Below, piece after piece: positions 50,845 through 59,019 of a stretch of 64,000 bases of DNA. Numbering within the stretch: position 1 is the stretch's first letter; every line of letters starts with the position of its first letter. Origin of the DNA: Ilumatobacteraceae bacterium (GTDB lineage Bacteria > Actinomycetota > Acidimicrobiia > Acidimicrobiales > Ilumatobacteraceae); contig JAJTEL010000006.1 of assembly GCA_021299715.1 (NCBI GenBank), positions 94,122-158,121 on the forward strand, in the 5' to 3' direction. The notes beneath the pieces were generated by a model. The model ran no database searches. It was given only the letters and a program-made list of their open reading frames with translations, and had not been told where the DNA came from. Both the position numbers and the translations under genes were made by a program.

Positions 50845-52067
50845 GACTGAGCCGCCTGACGTCGACGCTGGCGCCAGTCGGCGGGCAGCATGCGGTCGAG
50901 AACGTCGTCCACTGTGATGGCACCAAGCAAATGGCCAGCACCATCGCACACACCGACGGCAAGCAGGTTGTACGAAGCCAAGAATTCTGCAACTTCGCGA
51001 TCGGACAGCGACGGTGACACGGTGGGTTCTTTGGCAATGCAACGACCAAGTTCTGTGCTGGGTGGTTCACGTAGCAATCGCTGCAAGTGAACGACACCAA
51101 GGTATGTGCCTGTTGGAGCCTTGTAGGGAGGCTGCGTGACAAACACTTGTGCTGCAATAGACACCAACCAATCGGGGTCTCGCACTTGCGCAAGCGCTTC
51201 AGCCACAGTTGCATTGGCACCCATAATGATGATTTCAGGCGTCATCAACGCACCAGCAGTGCCTGGTGCATATGACAACAGCGACCGAACAACATCGGCA
51301 TCTTCGTCGTCCATTGCTTCCAACACTTCAGCGCGTCGTTGCGCAGGCATTTCAGCAAGAAGGTCGGCAAGGTCGTCGAATTCCATTTCTTCAAGAACGT
51401 CAATGACGCGATCAAGATCGAGGTTTGAAATAAGTGTGAGCTGTTCGCTTTCTGGCAACTCTTCCAACAAGTCGGCAAGGCGGTCGTCGTCCATTTCTTT
51501 TGCCAACAGTTGTCGTTGCGGAAGAGGAAGCGCACGCACAACAGCAGCTACGTCGGATGGGTGCATGTCACGCAAGCGCGCAGCTTCTGCAGCCATTTCT
51601 GTAACGGCAGCAAACAAGCCACCCACTTCGTTCCACTCCACCAAGCGGTAGGTGTTCTTCTTGCCAAAAATTCCACCACGGCTGAGGCGCACCTTGGCTA
51701 CTTCCCAACCGGCTTCACGCGAGGTAACGGTGGGGCGAAGGGCCACATCGCTGACGCTCTCGCCGTTCACGCGCTTGTCGATAATGTCGGCGGCCAACAG
51801 ACGCTCACCATCTCGCGGCTTGAAGGGGTTGAGGTCGACGTCCCAACTACGCAGGCGAGCGCCTTCAGTGTCTAGGGAACCAACGCGGTTGGCGTTGACG
51901 AAAATACGACGGCGCTGGCTGGTGGCAACGAAACCAGTGACGCGTGGGGCTACGCCACTGCGGCCTGGAACCACCACAATGTCGTCAATTCGGCCAATGG
52001 CCGCACCGCCGGCGTCAAGCAACGGCAGGCGCATGATTCGGAATGCATAGATGAGTTCGCCTGCCAT
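50841..52067 (-). CDS. MgtE N-domain/CBS protein without membrane domain
   Basis: The 408-residue protein has an N-terminal PRC-barrel-like region (about residues 8-120), the MgtE intracellular N domain (about 165-265, ALPLPQRQLLAKEMDDDRLADLLEELPE) with its acidic Mg2+-sensing pattern, and a CBS pair (about 275-395). There is no transport domain, so it is not a Mg2+ channel. The family is typical of Actinobacteria and may sense magnesium or nucleotides. It overlaps the next gene by 4 nt. Confidence 0.85.
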   Translation of the reverse strand: MAGELIYAFRIMRLPLLDAGGAAIGRIDDIVVVPGRSGVAPRVTGFVATSQRRRIFVNANRVGSLDTEGARLRSWDVDLNPFKPRDGERLLAADIIDKRVNGESVSDVALRPTVTSREAGWEVAKVRLSRGGIFGKKNTYRLVEWNEVGGLFAAVTEMAAEAARLRDMHPSDVAAVVRALPLPQRQLLAKEMDDDRLADLLEELPESEQLTLISNLDLDRVIDVLEEMEFDDLADLLAEMPAQRRAEVLEAMDDEDADVVRSLLSYAPGTAGALMTPEIIIMGANATVAEALAQVRDPDWLVSIAAQVFVTQPPYKAPTGTYLGVVHLQRLLREPPSTELGRCIAKEPTVSPSLSDREVAEFLASYNLLAVGVCDGAGHLLGAITVDDVLDRMLPADWRQRRRQAAQS

Positions 52068-52164
52068 AGGTCAAGGGTACCCTCGCCACTTACGGCGAAT
52101 GGGGAGATTATTGAGGTCACCAACAGCATTCACTCAAATATCACCTCACCACTACAGTTCTCGC

Positions 52165-52656
52165 GTGCATCAAGAGGTGGAGATTCAAGCACTCACGGCA
52201 ACAGATGTTCCGTCAGTTCTTCGCATTCAAGAAACCGCGTATGCAGCGAACTTTTTGGAAGGCGCGGACAGTTTTGTGTCCAAGATTGCGGCATCGTCTA
52301 CGACATCATTCGGGGCCTGGCACAACGGCGAAATGGTGGGGTATCTCATTGCTTTTCCCGTTGACGGCCATGCGGGCGTCGCCCTTAATTCATCGGTCGC
52401 GTCACCCGTTTCACTTGATGAGGCCACTGCCATGTATGTCCACGACCTTGCAGTGCATCCCACCTGGCGCGGTCGGGCAGTGGCCGACCACCTGTTGGAA
52501 GAACTCACACTGGTCAGTGCCCATCACTCCATCACGGCGTATGCCTTGGTGTCGGTGCAGGGATCACAAGGGTTTTGGGAGAAACGGGGGTTCGTTGTGA
52601 GCGCCGACCCCGCGCCAAATGGGTATGGGCCTGAGGCAGTTCTGATGTTGCGCTAA
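52165..52656 (+). CDS. GNAT N-acetyltransferase with duplicated 3' end
   Basis: The 163-residue GNAT protein has the acetyl-CoA loop VHPTWRGRAVADHLLEE (about residues 99-115) and the C-terminal GFWEKRGFVVS. The start is a GTG at 52165; a longer frame overlaps the divergent MgtE-N gene. Its last 94 bp (52560-52653) are repeated at 53701-53794, flanking an inserted gene. The substrate is unknown. Confidence 0.75.
   Translation: MHQEVEIQALTATDVPSVLRIQETAYAANFLEGADSFVSKIAASSTTSFGAWHNGEMVGYLIAFPVDGHAGVALNSSVASPVSLDEATAMYVHDLAVHPTWRGRAVADHLLEELTLVSAHHSITAYALVSVQGSQGFWEKRGFVVSADPAPNGYGPEAVLMLR
52560..52653 (+). repeat. Direct repeat A (3' end of the GNAT gene)
   Basis: 94 bp that match 53701-53794 with three mismatches by my alignment (AA/GG near the start and one C/T). 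It covers the end of the GNAT coding sequence; copy A ends at the TAA stop. Together with copy B it brackets the accessory gene. Confidence 0.92.
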
Positions 52657-52668
52657 CAGCTAGCTGGG

Positions 52669-53661
52669 TTAGGGAAGTGAACTTTTGAGCAGTTCGATTT
52701 CTTCCTCTAATTCTTTAATTTTATTCTTCCGCAGGTCTTTAATTTTTGACTTAATAGAAGGCGTTTCTGCCGCCCAACGTTGATCGGACTTTTTCAACTC
52801 GTGCAGTTTTTGGACAAGTGATTCAACTTGTTTTTCGCACGACGTCAAGTTTCCCTGAGCATTCTTAATTCCATTCTCAATGGTCTGAATGATTTCTTGT
52901 CGGGTTGCGTGAGCTTCAGGCAGGAGATTCATAAGGTAGAGAGAGACTTTTAGTTTTAAAGCTTCTAATTCTGGGTTGGACTTGATGTGCGACGACGCTG
53001 CCTTAAGAGTTGTGCCTCCACCTACGACGCCAGCCAAAACTCCGACAACAAGTGTTCCGCCAGCCATGCCGAAACCTCCCGCTGCCACCGAGCCAAAACC
53101 CAATGCAGCAAGACCGGCGCTCGTTGCGGCCGCACCACTGAGACCCATTGCTGCACCAATTGCTGCACCGACGTGCGGGGCAGCAATCAAACCGCCTGCA
53201 ACAGAAAAAAGTGTAATTAGAGCGATTCGCTTGAAGTTCCTCTGTTTTGGCAAGTATTGATTAAGAATCACATCGACATTCGTGTCAGGAATTGGAAACC
53301 TGAGAAATGAAGCCAATTCCTTCATTCCAATTCGTTTCACATCAGGATTTAGTTTCTCTGACGACCAAGGGTTCGTGAGCATAACTTCGGACAGAACCAT
53401 TGACGCGTGCACAGGATTAGTGAGAGAACACGAACGCTGTAGTTGGTTGACAGTTTCTCCGTTCAAAGCCGGAGAATATGTTCGCCCTGACATAGGAACC
53501 ACATTGCCGAGGGCTTCAACCAGCTTGTTTCGCTCGCTGATTCTCCGTTGAGCATCAACGCCGGATGATGCTGCAATGTCTAGATCCATGATTCGAAGCA
53601 GGGCAAGCGCCAATGTGTTCTGTGCAGTTTCGTCGAGGGTGACGTCGTGAGAAAGGCTCAT
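52669..53661 (-). CDS. Accessory protein with glycine-zipper membrane segment and coiled coil
   Basis: A 330-residue protein of unknown function. An N-terminal helical region (residues 1-140) is followed by a 70-residue Gly/Ala-rich hydrophobic segment (about 147-217) with glycine-zipper-like repeats (GAAIGAAMG, GLSGAAATSAGLAALG). A charged, Lys/Glu-rich coiled coil fills the C terminus (about 252-330). There is no signal peptide. The sequence is AT-richer than its neighbours and lies alone between two 94-bp direct repeats. The Gly/Ala block recalls membrane-inserting segments in some defence or toxin proteins, but no homology can be claimed from sequence by eye. An AT-rich promoter-like stretch (53665-53685) precedes the start. 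Confidence 0.7.
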   Translation of the reverse strand: MSLSHDVTLDETAQNTLALALLRIMDLDIAASSGVDAQRRISERNKLVEALGNVVPMSGRTYSPALNGETVNQLQRSCSLTNPVHASMVLSEVMLTNPWSSEKLNPDVKRIGMKELASFLRFPIPDTNVDVILNQYLPKQRNFKRIALITLFSVAGGLIAAPHVGAAIGAAMGLSGAAATSAGLAALGFGSVAAGGFGMAGGTLVVGVLAGVVGGGTTLKAASSHIKSNPELEALKLKVSLYLMNLLPEAHATRQEIIQTIENGIKNAQGNLTSCEKQVESLVQKLHELKKSDQRWAAETPSIKSKIKDLRKNKIKELEEEIELLKSSLP

Positions 53662-53700
53662 CGTTTAAATAATAATCGCCAAATATCGGCATTTTTGAGG

Positions 53701-53794
53701 GGGATCACGGGGGTTTTGGGAGAAACGGGGGTTCGTTGTGAGCGCCGACCCCGTGCCAAATGGGTATGGGCCTGAGGCAGTTCTGATGTTGCGC
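53701..53794 (+). repeat. Direct repeat B (copy of the GNAT 3' end)
   Basis: Copy of 52560-52653. In-frame reading continues two codons past the point where copy A stops, ending with CGA TAG, which may be the ancestral gene end. No start codon or upstream GNAT body is present. Confidence 0.92.
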
Positions 53795-53817
53795 CGATAG
53801 TCTCTTACCTGCCCTTC

Positions 53818-53890
53818 GGGGACGTAGCTCAATTGGTAGAGCGCCTGCTTTGCAAGCAGGAGGTCGTGGGTTCGATTCCCATCGTCTCCA
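53818..53890 (+). tRNA. tRNA-Ala (TGC anticodon)
   Basis: Acceptor stem GGGGACG (53818-53824) pairs with CGTCTCC (53883-53889, one G-U), discriminator A. The anticodon loop TTTGCAA puts TGC at 53851-53853. T arm TTCGATT. CCA is not encoded. Confidence 0.97.
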
Positions 53891-53895
53891 CAACT

Positions 53896-54753
53896 GTGGA
53901 ATCAACGGCCGTCCTTCTCATTTCGTGCACGGACAAACCCGGCATTGTTGCTGCGGTTGCAACTTGGATTGCCTCTGTTGGCGGAAACATCGTTCACGCC
54001 GAACAACACACCGACCTTTCTGACTCCATGTTCTTTCAGCGTGTTGAATTCACACACACATCCTCTACAACGCTTGCCACTCTCACTGCCGGTTTTCAAG
54101 CTGTTGCCAGCAATTGGGGAATGACCTTCACGCTTAATGCATCGCCATGGAAGCCGCGCACGGCCATCTTGTGTTCGAAGCATTTGCACTGCGTTGCAGA
54201 CCTTTTGTCTCGCACCACCTACGGCGACCTTGGCTTAGACATTGCTGCCGTTGTGTCGAACCATGCCGATGCTGCACCTGTGGCCACGTCTTTCGGTTTG
54301 CCGTACTACCACGTGCCTGTTGGCGAAGGCGCCAAGGGCCGCGCCGAGCAAGAAGACACTCTCAGCACTTTGCTCGATTCACTCAATGTGGAATTGGTGG
54401 TCTTGGCTCGATACATGTTGGTGATGCCACCGAAAGTTGTGGCGCCATGGACAGGCCGCATGATCAATATCCATCATTCGTTCTTGCCGGCATTCATTGG
54501 CGCAAACCCGTACCGCCAGGCCCACGATCGTGGCGTCAAAGTTATTGGCGCAACGGCCCACTATGTGAGCGATGTGTTGGATGAAGGCCCAATCATCGCC
54601 CAGGATGTAGCTCGAGTCACTCACCGCGATGACGTTGCCGAACTCACGCGTACGGGCCGAGACCTGGAAACCGTGGTTCTTGCCCGAGCTATTCGCGCGC
54701 ATGTGGAACACCGAGTTCTCACCTTCGGCAACCGCACCATTGTCTTTGGATAG
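53896..54753 (+). CDS. purU: Formyltetrahydrofolate deformylase
   Basis: Hydrolyses 10-formyl-THF to THF and formate. The 285-residue protein has an N-terminal ACT domain (residues 4-80, ISCTDKPGIVAAVATWIAS) and a formyltransferase domain with the catalytic NIHHSFLPAFIGANPY and HYVSDVLDEGPII motifs (Asn, His and Asp). GTG at 53896 is 6 nt after tRNA-Ala; a longer frame would run through the tRNA. It has no clear ribosome site and may be expressed from the tRNA transcript after processing. Confidence 0.94.
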   Translation: MESTAVLLISCTDKPGIVAAVATWIASVGGNIVHAEQHTDLSDSMFFQRVEFTHTSSTTLATLTAGFQAVASNWGMTFTLNASPWKPRTAILCSKHLHCVADLLSRTTYGDLGLDIAAVVSNHADAAPVATSFGLPYYHVPVGEGAKGRAEQEDTLSTLLDSLNVELVVLARYMLVMPPKVVAPWTGRMINIHHSFLPAFIGANPYRQAHDRGVKVIGATAHYVSDVLDEGPIIAQDVARVTHRDDVAELTRTGRDLETVVLARAIRAHVEHRVLTFGNRTIVFG

Positions 54754-54862
54754 ACAACCAACGGGCGCAGGTTGTGGCAGCCGTCAGTGGGCAATAATGT
54801 ACGCACAACGGTTATGTGTCCGACTAGCGGACATCTGACCATTTTCCACAAAGGAGAATCAC

Positions 54863-55390
54863 ATGAGCAGTGCACCCACCCGCCTCCACCACACCGCGTA
54901 CCTCACGAAAGATCTTGAAGCCACGCGTGCGTTCTATGAAGACCTTGTTGGTCTTCCGCTTGTTGCTACATGGTCCGAGACAGACGAACTGTTCGGCGCA
55001 ATGCGCGTCTACTGCCATTGCTTCTTCGGAATGCCAGACGGAAGCGCACTTGCGTTCTTCCAGTTCGCAAACAAGTCCGACCAAGATGAGTTCGATCCAC
55101 CACTCACACCATCTCCCTTCCGTCACATTGCATTGAATGTTGCGCCAGAAGCACAAGACGAAATCTTTGCTCGCCTCACGAAGGCCGGATGGAAGCCAGA
55201 AGGAACCTACGTTCTTGAGCACGGCTACTGCCGCTCTCTGTACACAGAAGATCCAAACGGAATGCTTCTTGAGTTCACCGCAGATGCACCAGGTGCAGCA
55301 AAGATCAACGCAGATCGCCGCAACGACGCACACGATGTGTTGAAGCGTTGGCTTGCTGGTGATCACACCAGCAACAACAATTACCGCTAG
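54863..55390 (+). CDS. VOC-superfamily (glyoxalase-like) protein
   Basis: The 175-residue protein starts MSSAPTRLHHTAYLTKDLEATRAFYEDLVGLPL, with His10 as a likely metal ligand, and contains DPNGMLLEFTAD near the end with the last Glu ligand. It resembles the VOC protein at 14551 in length and fold. An AAGGAG site precedes the ATG. The following hydrolase gene begins 19 bp after it, so they are probably one operon. Substrate unknown. Confidence 0.82.
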   Translation: MSSAPTRLHHTAYLTKDLEATRAFYEDLVGLPLVATWSETDELFGAMRVYCHCFFGMPDGSALAFFQFANKSDQDEFDPPLTPSPFRHIALNVAPEAQDEIFARLTKAGWKPEGTYVLEHGYCRSLYTEDPNGMLLEFTADAPGAAKINADRRNDAHDVLKRWLAGDHTSNNNYR

Positions 55391-55409
55391 ACATCCGTTT
55401 CCCCCCGAG

Positions 55410-56093
55410 ATGGCTGGCACCAGCATTCTCTTTGTTCACGGATCATTCTTTTCCGGATGGACATGGGTCCCGGTCATCGAGAGACTGTCTCGACACGGGG
55501 TGGATTGTCACGCCATTGAACTGCCCTTCACATCGTTGGCAGACGATGTTGAAGTAGTACGAAACAAGGTGAACGAACTGTGCGATCGCGGAGTCACCGT
55601 TGTGTCGCACAGCTACACCGGCATCACGGTGTCGGCCGCTGCACATAACGCACAACACCTTGTGTATGTGGCTGCTCGCATGCCTGCACTTGGCGAATCG
55701 CAAACAGAACTGTCACCAAAGTGGGGCAACCCAGACTTTCGCAGTTGTCTACAGATTGCTAGTGACGGCGAACTGTCATTAACCGAAGGTGCATACGACT
55801 TCTTGTTCCACCGAAGCCCTGTGTCACTTGCGCGACTCGCCATGCAATACAGGCGAACAATGCGTAGCGAGATTCCTGTTGAACCAATGGAAAACCCAGC
55901 GTGGATCACGGTTCCCAGCAGTTATGTGGTGTGCACAGATGATCGTGCCGTTCAGTTAGATCAGCAACGCCTTCGTGCATCGTGGGCTAAGCACTCAGTA
56001 GAACTCAACGCCGATCACTCACCGTTCTTCTCGGCCCCGGACGAAACCGCCCAGTTCTTGTTAGAGATGCACCTCACTGAAGTGGGGAAGTAA
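55410..56093 (+). CDS. Alpha/beta hydrolase (salicylate-esterase-like)
   Basis: The 227-residue protein starts MAGTSILFVHGSFFSGWTW and has the nucleophile motif SHSYTG (Ser), VCTDDRAV (Asp) and NADHSPF (His). This resembles small esterases of the MES/HNL type. A longer frame adds 19 residues that overlap the end of the VOC gene. It is in line with the VOC gene, with a 9-bp gap to the convergent IclR gene. Substrate unknown. Confidence 0.8.
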   Translation: MAGTSILFVHGSFFSGWTWVPVIERLSRHGVDCHAIELPFTSLADDVEVVRNKVNELCDRGVTVVSHSYTGITVSAAAHNAQHLVYVAARMPALGESQTELSPKWGNPDFRSCLQIASDGELSLTEGAYDFLFHRSPVSLARLAMQYRRTMRSEIPVEPMENPAWITVPSSYVVCTDDRAVQLDQQRLRASWAKHSVELNADHSPFFSAPDETAQFLLEMHLTEVGK

Positions 56094-56102
56094 CACAATG
56101 AG

Positions 56103-56909
56103 TTACGGCTGTAGTGGTTCTGTTGTTGGCAATAACGAAATGCGGGTGAAGTCTGCAGTAATTGCTTCTGCGGTGCGCAACAGCAACGGTAAGTGTGATT
56201 TCTTCAATTCCGCAATTGATGTCTCTGCAGCATTCACCGTGACATTGACGGCTGCAATAACTTTGCCTTGTGCATCGCGTACTGGCGCAGCAACAGAGCG
56301 AATACCAAATGACAAACGCTCGTCAGACATTGCCCAGCCACGTGTACGTACTTCGGCTAACGCAGCATCAATCTCTTTGCGCGATGGTCGCACGCGTGGA
56401 ACAACGCGCGACAGCGACGGTGCTTTCAATGCGGCATCAAGTTCTTTTGTTGAAAGATCGGCCAATAACACCTGGCCCATCGAAGTAGCAACGGCAGGGA
56501 AACGTGTACCAATGTGCACGGACAAACCAATAATTTTTGCAACCGGCACTCGAGCCGTGTACACAATGTCGCTACCGTCCAACTGTGACATGGAACTGGA
56601 TTCATGTGTTTGCGCAACGAGTGCAGCAAGGTGCGGTTGTGCAATGTCCCACATTCCTTGCGCGTTGATATACGACATCCCCAGCTCAAGAATTTTGGGA
56701 GTCAACGTGTACACGCCATCTGAAGAACGCACGTATCCCAAGTTCTCCAACGTGAGCAACAAACGACGTGCAGTTGGTCGTGCTAGTTCTGTTGCCTCGG
56801 CAACTTCGGTCACGGTTAACGCAAGGTGTGAAGTAGAGAACGCACGAATCACACTCAGCCCGCGCGACAACGCTTCTACAAAGTCGCCTTCATTGCGTTC
56901 GCGTGTCAT
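56103..56909 (-). CDS. IclR-family transcriptional regulator
   Basis: The 268-residue protein has an N-terminal winged helix (about residues 20-75, TVTEVAEATELARPTARRLLLTLENLGYV), and a C-terminal effector domain with AKIIGLSVHIGTRFPAVATSMGQVLLA (about residue 125-151), the usual IclR motif. It is divergent from the CoA-transferase gene by 60 bp. The gap holds TTTC-N6-GAAA (56944-56957), a possible IclR-type operator. It likely regulates the CoA-transferase/citryl-CoA lyase pair and perhaps itself. Confidence 0.92.
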   Translation of the reverse strand: MTRERNEGDFVEALSRGLSVIRAFSTSHLALTVTEVAEATELARPTARRLLLTLENLGYVRSSDGVYTLTPKILELGMSYINAQGMWDIAQPHLAALVAQTHESSSMSQLDGSDIVYTARVPVAKIIGLSVHIGTRFPAVATSMGQVLLADLSTKELDAALKAPSLSRVVPRVRPSRKEIDAALAEVRTRGWAMSDERLSFGIRSVAAPVRDAQGKVIAAVNVTVNAAETSIAELKKSHLPLLLRTAEAITADFTRISLLPTTEPLQP

Positions 56910-56969
56910 CAGCAGAGCCTTCCAAATGTCTTATTGTCCATCGTTTCACCACGGAAAGTGACCTACAAA

Positions 56970-58127
56970 ATGAACTCCTCTCAGAATATGGCCAAACCGC
57001 TTGACGGATTACTGGTTGCCGACCTCTCACGCGTACTCGCTGGCCCGTATTGCTCCATGCTGCTGGCAGACATGGGCGCAACGGTGATCAAGGTGGAGAG
57101 TTCTGCTGGAGACGACACACGCACATGGGTACCGCCCACGAAAGATGGAGTCGCTACCTATTACATGTCCATTAACCGCAATAAGAAGTCGGTTGTTTTG
57201 GATTTCGGAAACCCCGATGACCTCGCTCTCGTAAAGAAACTCGTGAGCAAGGCAGACATTTGCTTAGAGAACTTCAAAGTAGGCGGTCTGAAAAAGTTCG
57301 GCCTGGATTATGAATCTGTTTCTATTGATAACCCCAGCCTTGTGTATCTGTCCATCAGCGGTTTCGGAACCGCAGAAGGCGCGTGGCTTCCCGGGTATGA
57401 CCTCATTGTGCAAGCAGTATCGGGACTCATGAGCCTCACAGGTGAGCCCGATGGTCCTCCCTTCCGCGCCGGAATCTCCGTTTTTGACGTAATGGCTGGC
57501 TTGCACGGAACCATTGGCGTTCTTGCTGCGTTGAATCAACGTGCGCAAACTGGGCGCGGTCAACACGTCGAAGTCAACTTGCTGTCATCTGCAATGTCTG
57601 GTCTGGTGAATCAAACAGCTGCATACACAGCAGCAGGTGTTGTGCCATTCCGTATGGGAAATGCACACCCCAGTTTGTTCCCGTATGAAGCGTTGCCAAC
57701 GAAAGACCGCGACCTCATTATTGCCGCAGGTAACGACAAGCAGTTTCACGCACTGTGTGGAGTACTGGGTCTTGATGACGTTGCAAAAGATCCACGGTTC
57801 GCCATTAACGCCGACCGAACAAAGAATCGCGAAGAGCTGCGCCCGTATTTGTTAGAGAAACTTGCTGAATGGAACTCCGACGATTTGTTCATTGCACTGA
57901 ACAAAGTGGGTGTTCCGTGTGGCCCCATTAACTCCATTGGCGATGGCGTAGAACTTGCAGAAAAACTTGGTTTACGTCCGCGAGTAACAGTGGGCGAGGG
58001 TGAGCGTGAAGTGACGTTGGTTCGCAACCCCATCACATTTAGTGACGGCGAGTTGGACTATCGCTTGCCACCTCCAACATTGGGTGAGCACTCAGACGAA
58101 ATTCGCACATGGCTGGAAGGAATGTAA
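56970..58127 (+). CDS. Family III CoA transferase (CaiB/BaiF)
   Basis: The 385-residue protein starts MNSSQNMAKPLDGLLVADLSRVLAGPYCSMLLADMGA, with the family NRNKKSVVLDF motif and VFDVMAGLHGTIGVL with the catalytic Asp (about residue 170). It moves CoA between carboxylic acids; the substrate is unknown. ATG at 56988 is an alternative start. It ends 4 nt before the citryl-CoA lyase gene, so the two should share a substrate. Confidence 0.9.
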   Translation: MNSSQNMAKPLDGLLVADLSRVLAGPYCSMLLADMGATVIKVESSAGDDTRTWVPPTKDGVATYYMSINRNKKSVVLDFGNPDDLALVKKLVSKADICLENFKVGGLKKFGLDYESVSIDNPSLVYLSISGFGTAEGAWLPGYDLIVQAVSGLMSLTGEPDGPPFRAGISVFDVMAGLHGTIGVLAALNQRAQTGRGQHVEVNLLSSAMSGLVNQTAAYTAAGVVPFRMGNAHPSLFPYEALPTKDRDLIIAAGNDKQFHALCGVLGLDDVAKDPRFAINADRTKNREELRPYLLEKLAEWNSDDLFIALNKVGVPCGPINSIGDGVELAEKLGLRPRVTVGEGEREVTLVRNPITFSDGELDYRLPPPTLGEHSDEIRTWLEGM

Positions 58128-58131
58128 AACC

Positions 58132-58923
58132 ATGACAACAGAACAACCCACCTACAGAACAGGCCTCGGTACCTCGGACGCCGACAGCATCACACTGTTA
58201 GGTCACGATCTTGCCTCGGAATTTCTCGGAAAAATTTCCTTTGGCGAACTCGCGTATTACCTCATTGCAAAGCAGCGCCCGTCCAAAGGCCAGTTGGTCA
58301 TGTTCGAAGCAGTGCTTGCCGCACTAGCCGACCATGGATTTACTCCCACCGCAATTGCGGCACGCCTGACATACGCCAGCGCACCCGACTCGTTGCAAGG
58401 CGCGTTGGCTGCCGGACTCTTGGGTGGTGGCTCACGCTTCTTGGGCGTTACCGAAGACTGCGCGTTGTTCTTGAATCGTGAACTCACGCGCGTGGGCTTT
58501 AACGATCGCACCCCGGCCGAGTGGGACGACGTAGCCCGCGAGGTTGTTCGTTTGCAGAAAGAATCAGGCAAGTTTGTTCCTGGTCTTGGTCATCCCGTTC
58601 ACAAACAGGGTGACCCCCGTACCCCGGTTCTCATGGCCCTGGCCCGCGAAAACGGCACTTTCGGCCCACACTTGGCCCTCTTCGAGGCCATTGGTCGGTC
58701 CCATTCAGATGTCTTGGGCAAGCACCTTCCACTGAACGGTGCGGGGGTCTGCGGGGCGGTTCTGGCAGACCTGGGATTGCCCTTGGGCGTTATGCGCGGC
58801 GTGGCTTTACTGGCCCGTTGCGCGGGTCTTTTGGGCCACATTGTGGAAGAGCAGACCCACCCCATTGGCGTGGATATCTATATGAACGTCGATCGAAACA
58901 TCGATTATCAGCCACCTGTGTGA
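58132..58923 (+). CDS. Citryl-CoA lyase / citrate synthase-like C-domain protein
   Basis: The 263-residue protein belongs to the short citrate synthase-like family that cleaves citryl-CoA or a related 3-hydroxyacyl-CoA. It contains VPGLGHPVHKQGDPRTPVL (about residues 143-161, with His), LNGAGVCGAVLADLGLP, and AGLLGHIVEEQTHPIG near the end. No full-length citrate synthase N-domain is present. It is paired with a CoA transferase, so it may break down an activated hydroxy-dicarboxylic acid. Confidence 0.85.
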   Translation: MTTEQPTYRTGLGTSDADSITLLGHDLASEFLGKISFGELAYYLIAKQRPSKGQLVMFEAVLAALADHGFTPTAIAARLTYASAPDSLQGALAAGLLGGGSRFLGVTEDCALFLNRELTRVGFNDRTPAEWDDVAREVVRLQKESGKFVPGLGHPVHKQGDPRTPVLMALARENGTFGPHLALFEAIGRSHSDVLGKHLPLNGAGVCGAVLADLGLPLGVMRGVALLARCAGLLGHIVEEQTHPIGVDIYMNVDRNIDYQPPV

Positions 58924-58977
58924 CCCGCGGCACGGAAATCCACCCTCTGTTGACCGCCCATTGGTAATTTGTCCGCT

Positions 58978-58999
58978 AGTCGGGCAACTCCGACTTTTT
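58978..58999 (+). terminator. Hairpin with T-run after citryl-CoA lyase
   Basis: AGTCGG / CCGACT, a perfect 6-bp stem with a 6-nt loop and four following T. It lies 20 nt before the next ATG, so it could end the lyase operon or act in the leader of the following gene. Confidence 0.6.
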
Positions 59000-59019
59000 A
59001 CCTCCTGGGGGAAAACAAA

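Larger units (their letters stand above)
52654..53794. mobile_element. Putative single-gene insertion in the 3' end of the GNAT gene
   Basis: About 1.14 kb between the direct repeats, holding one gene on the opposite strand to the GNAT gene. It ends 23 bp before tRNA-Ala. No integrase or transposase is inside, so it is a remnant, a passive cassette, or was moved by an enzyme elsewhere. The interpretation is an inference; the repeats and the change of base composition are seen. Confidence 0.6.

Noticed and set aside
53833..53895. N-terminal extension of purU
   Set aside because: Runs through the tRNA-Ala gene, so cannot be coding in the mature gene order.
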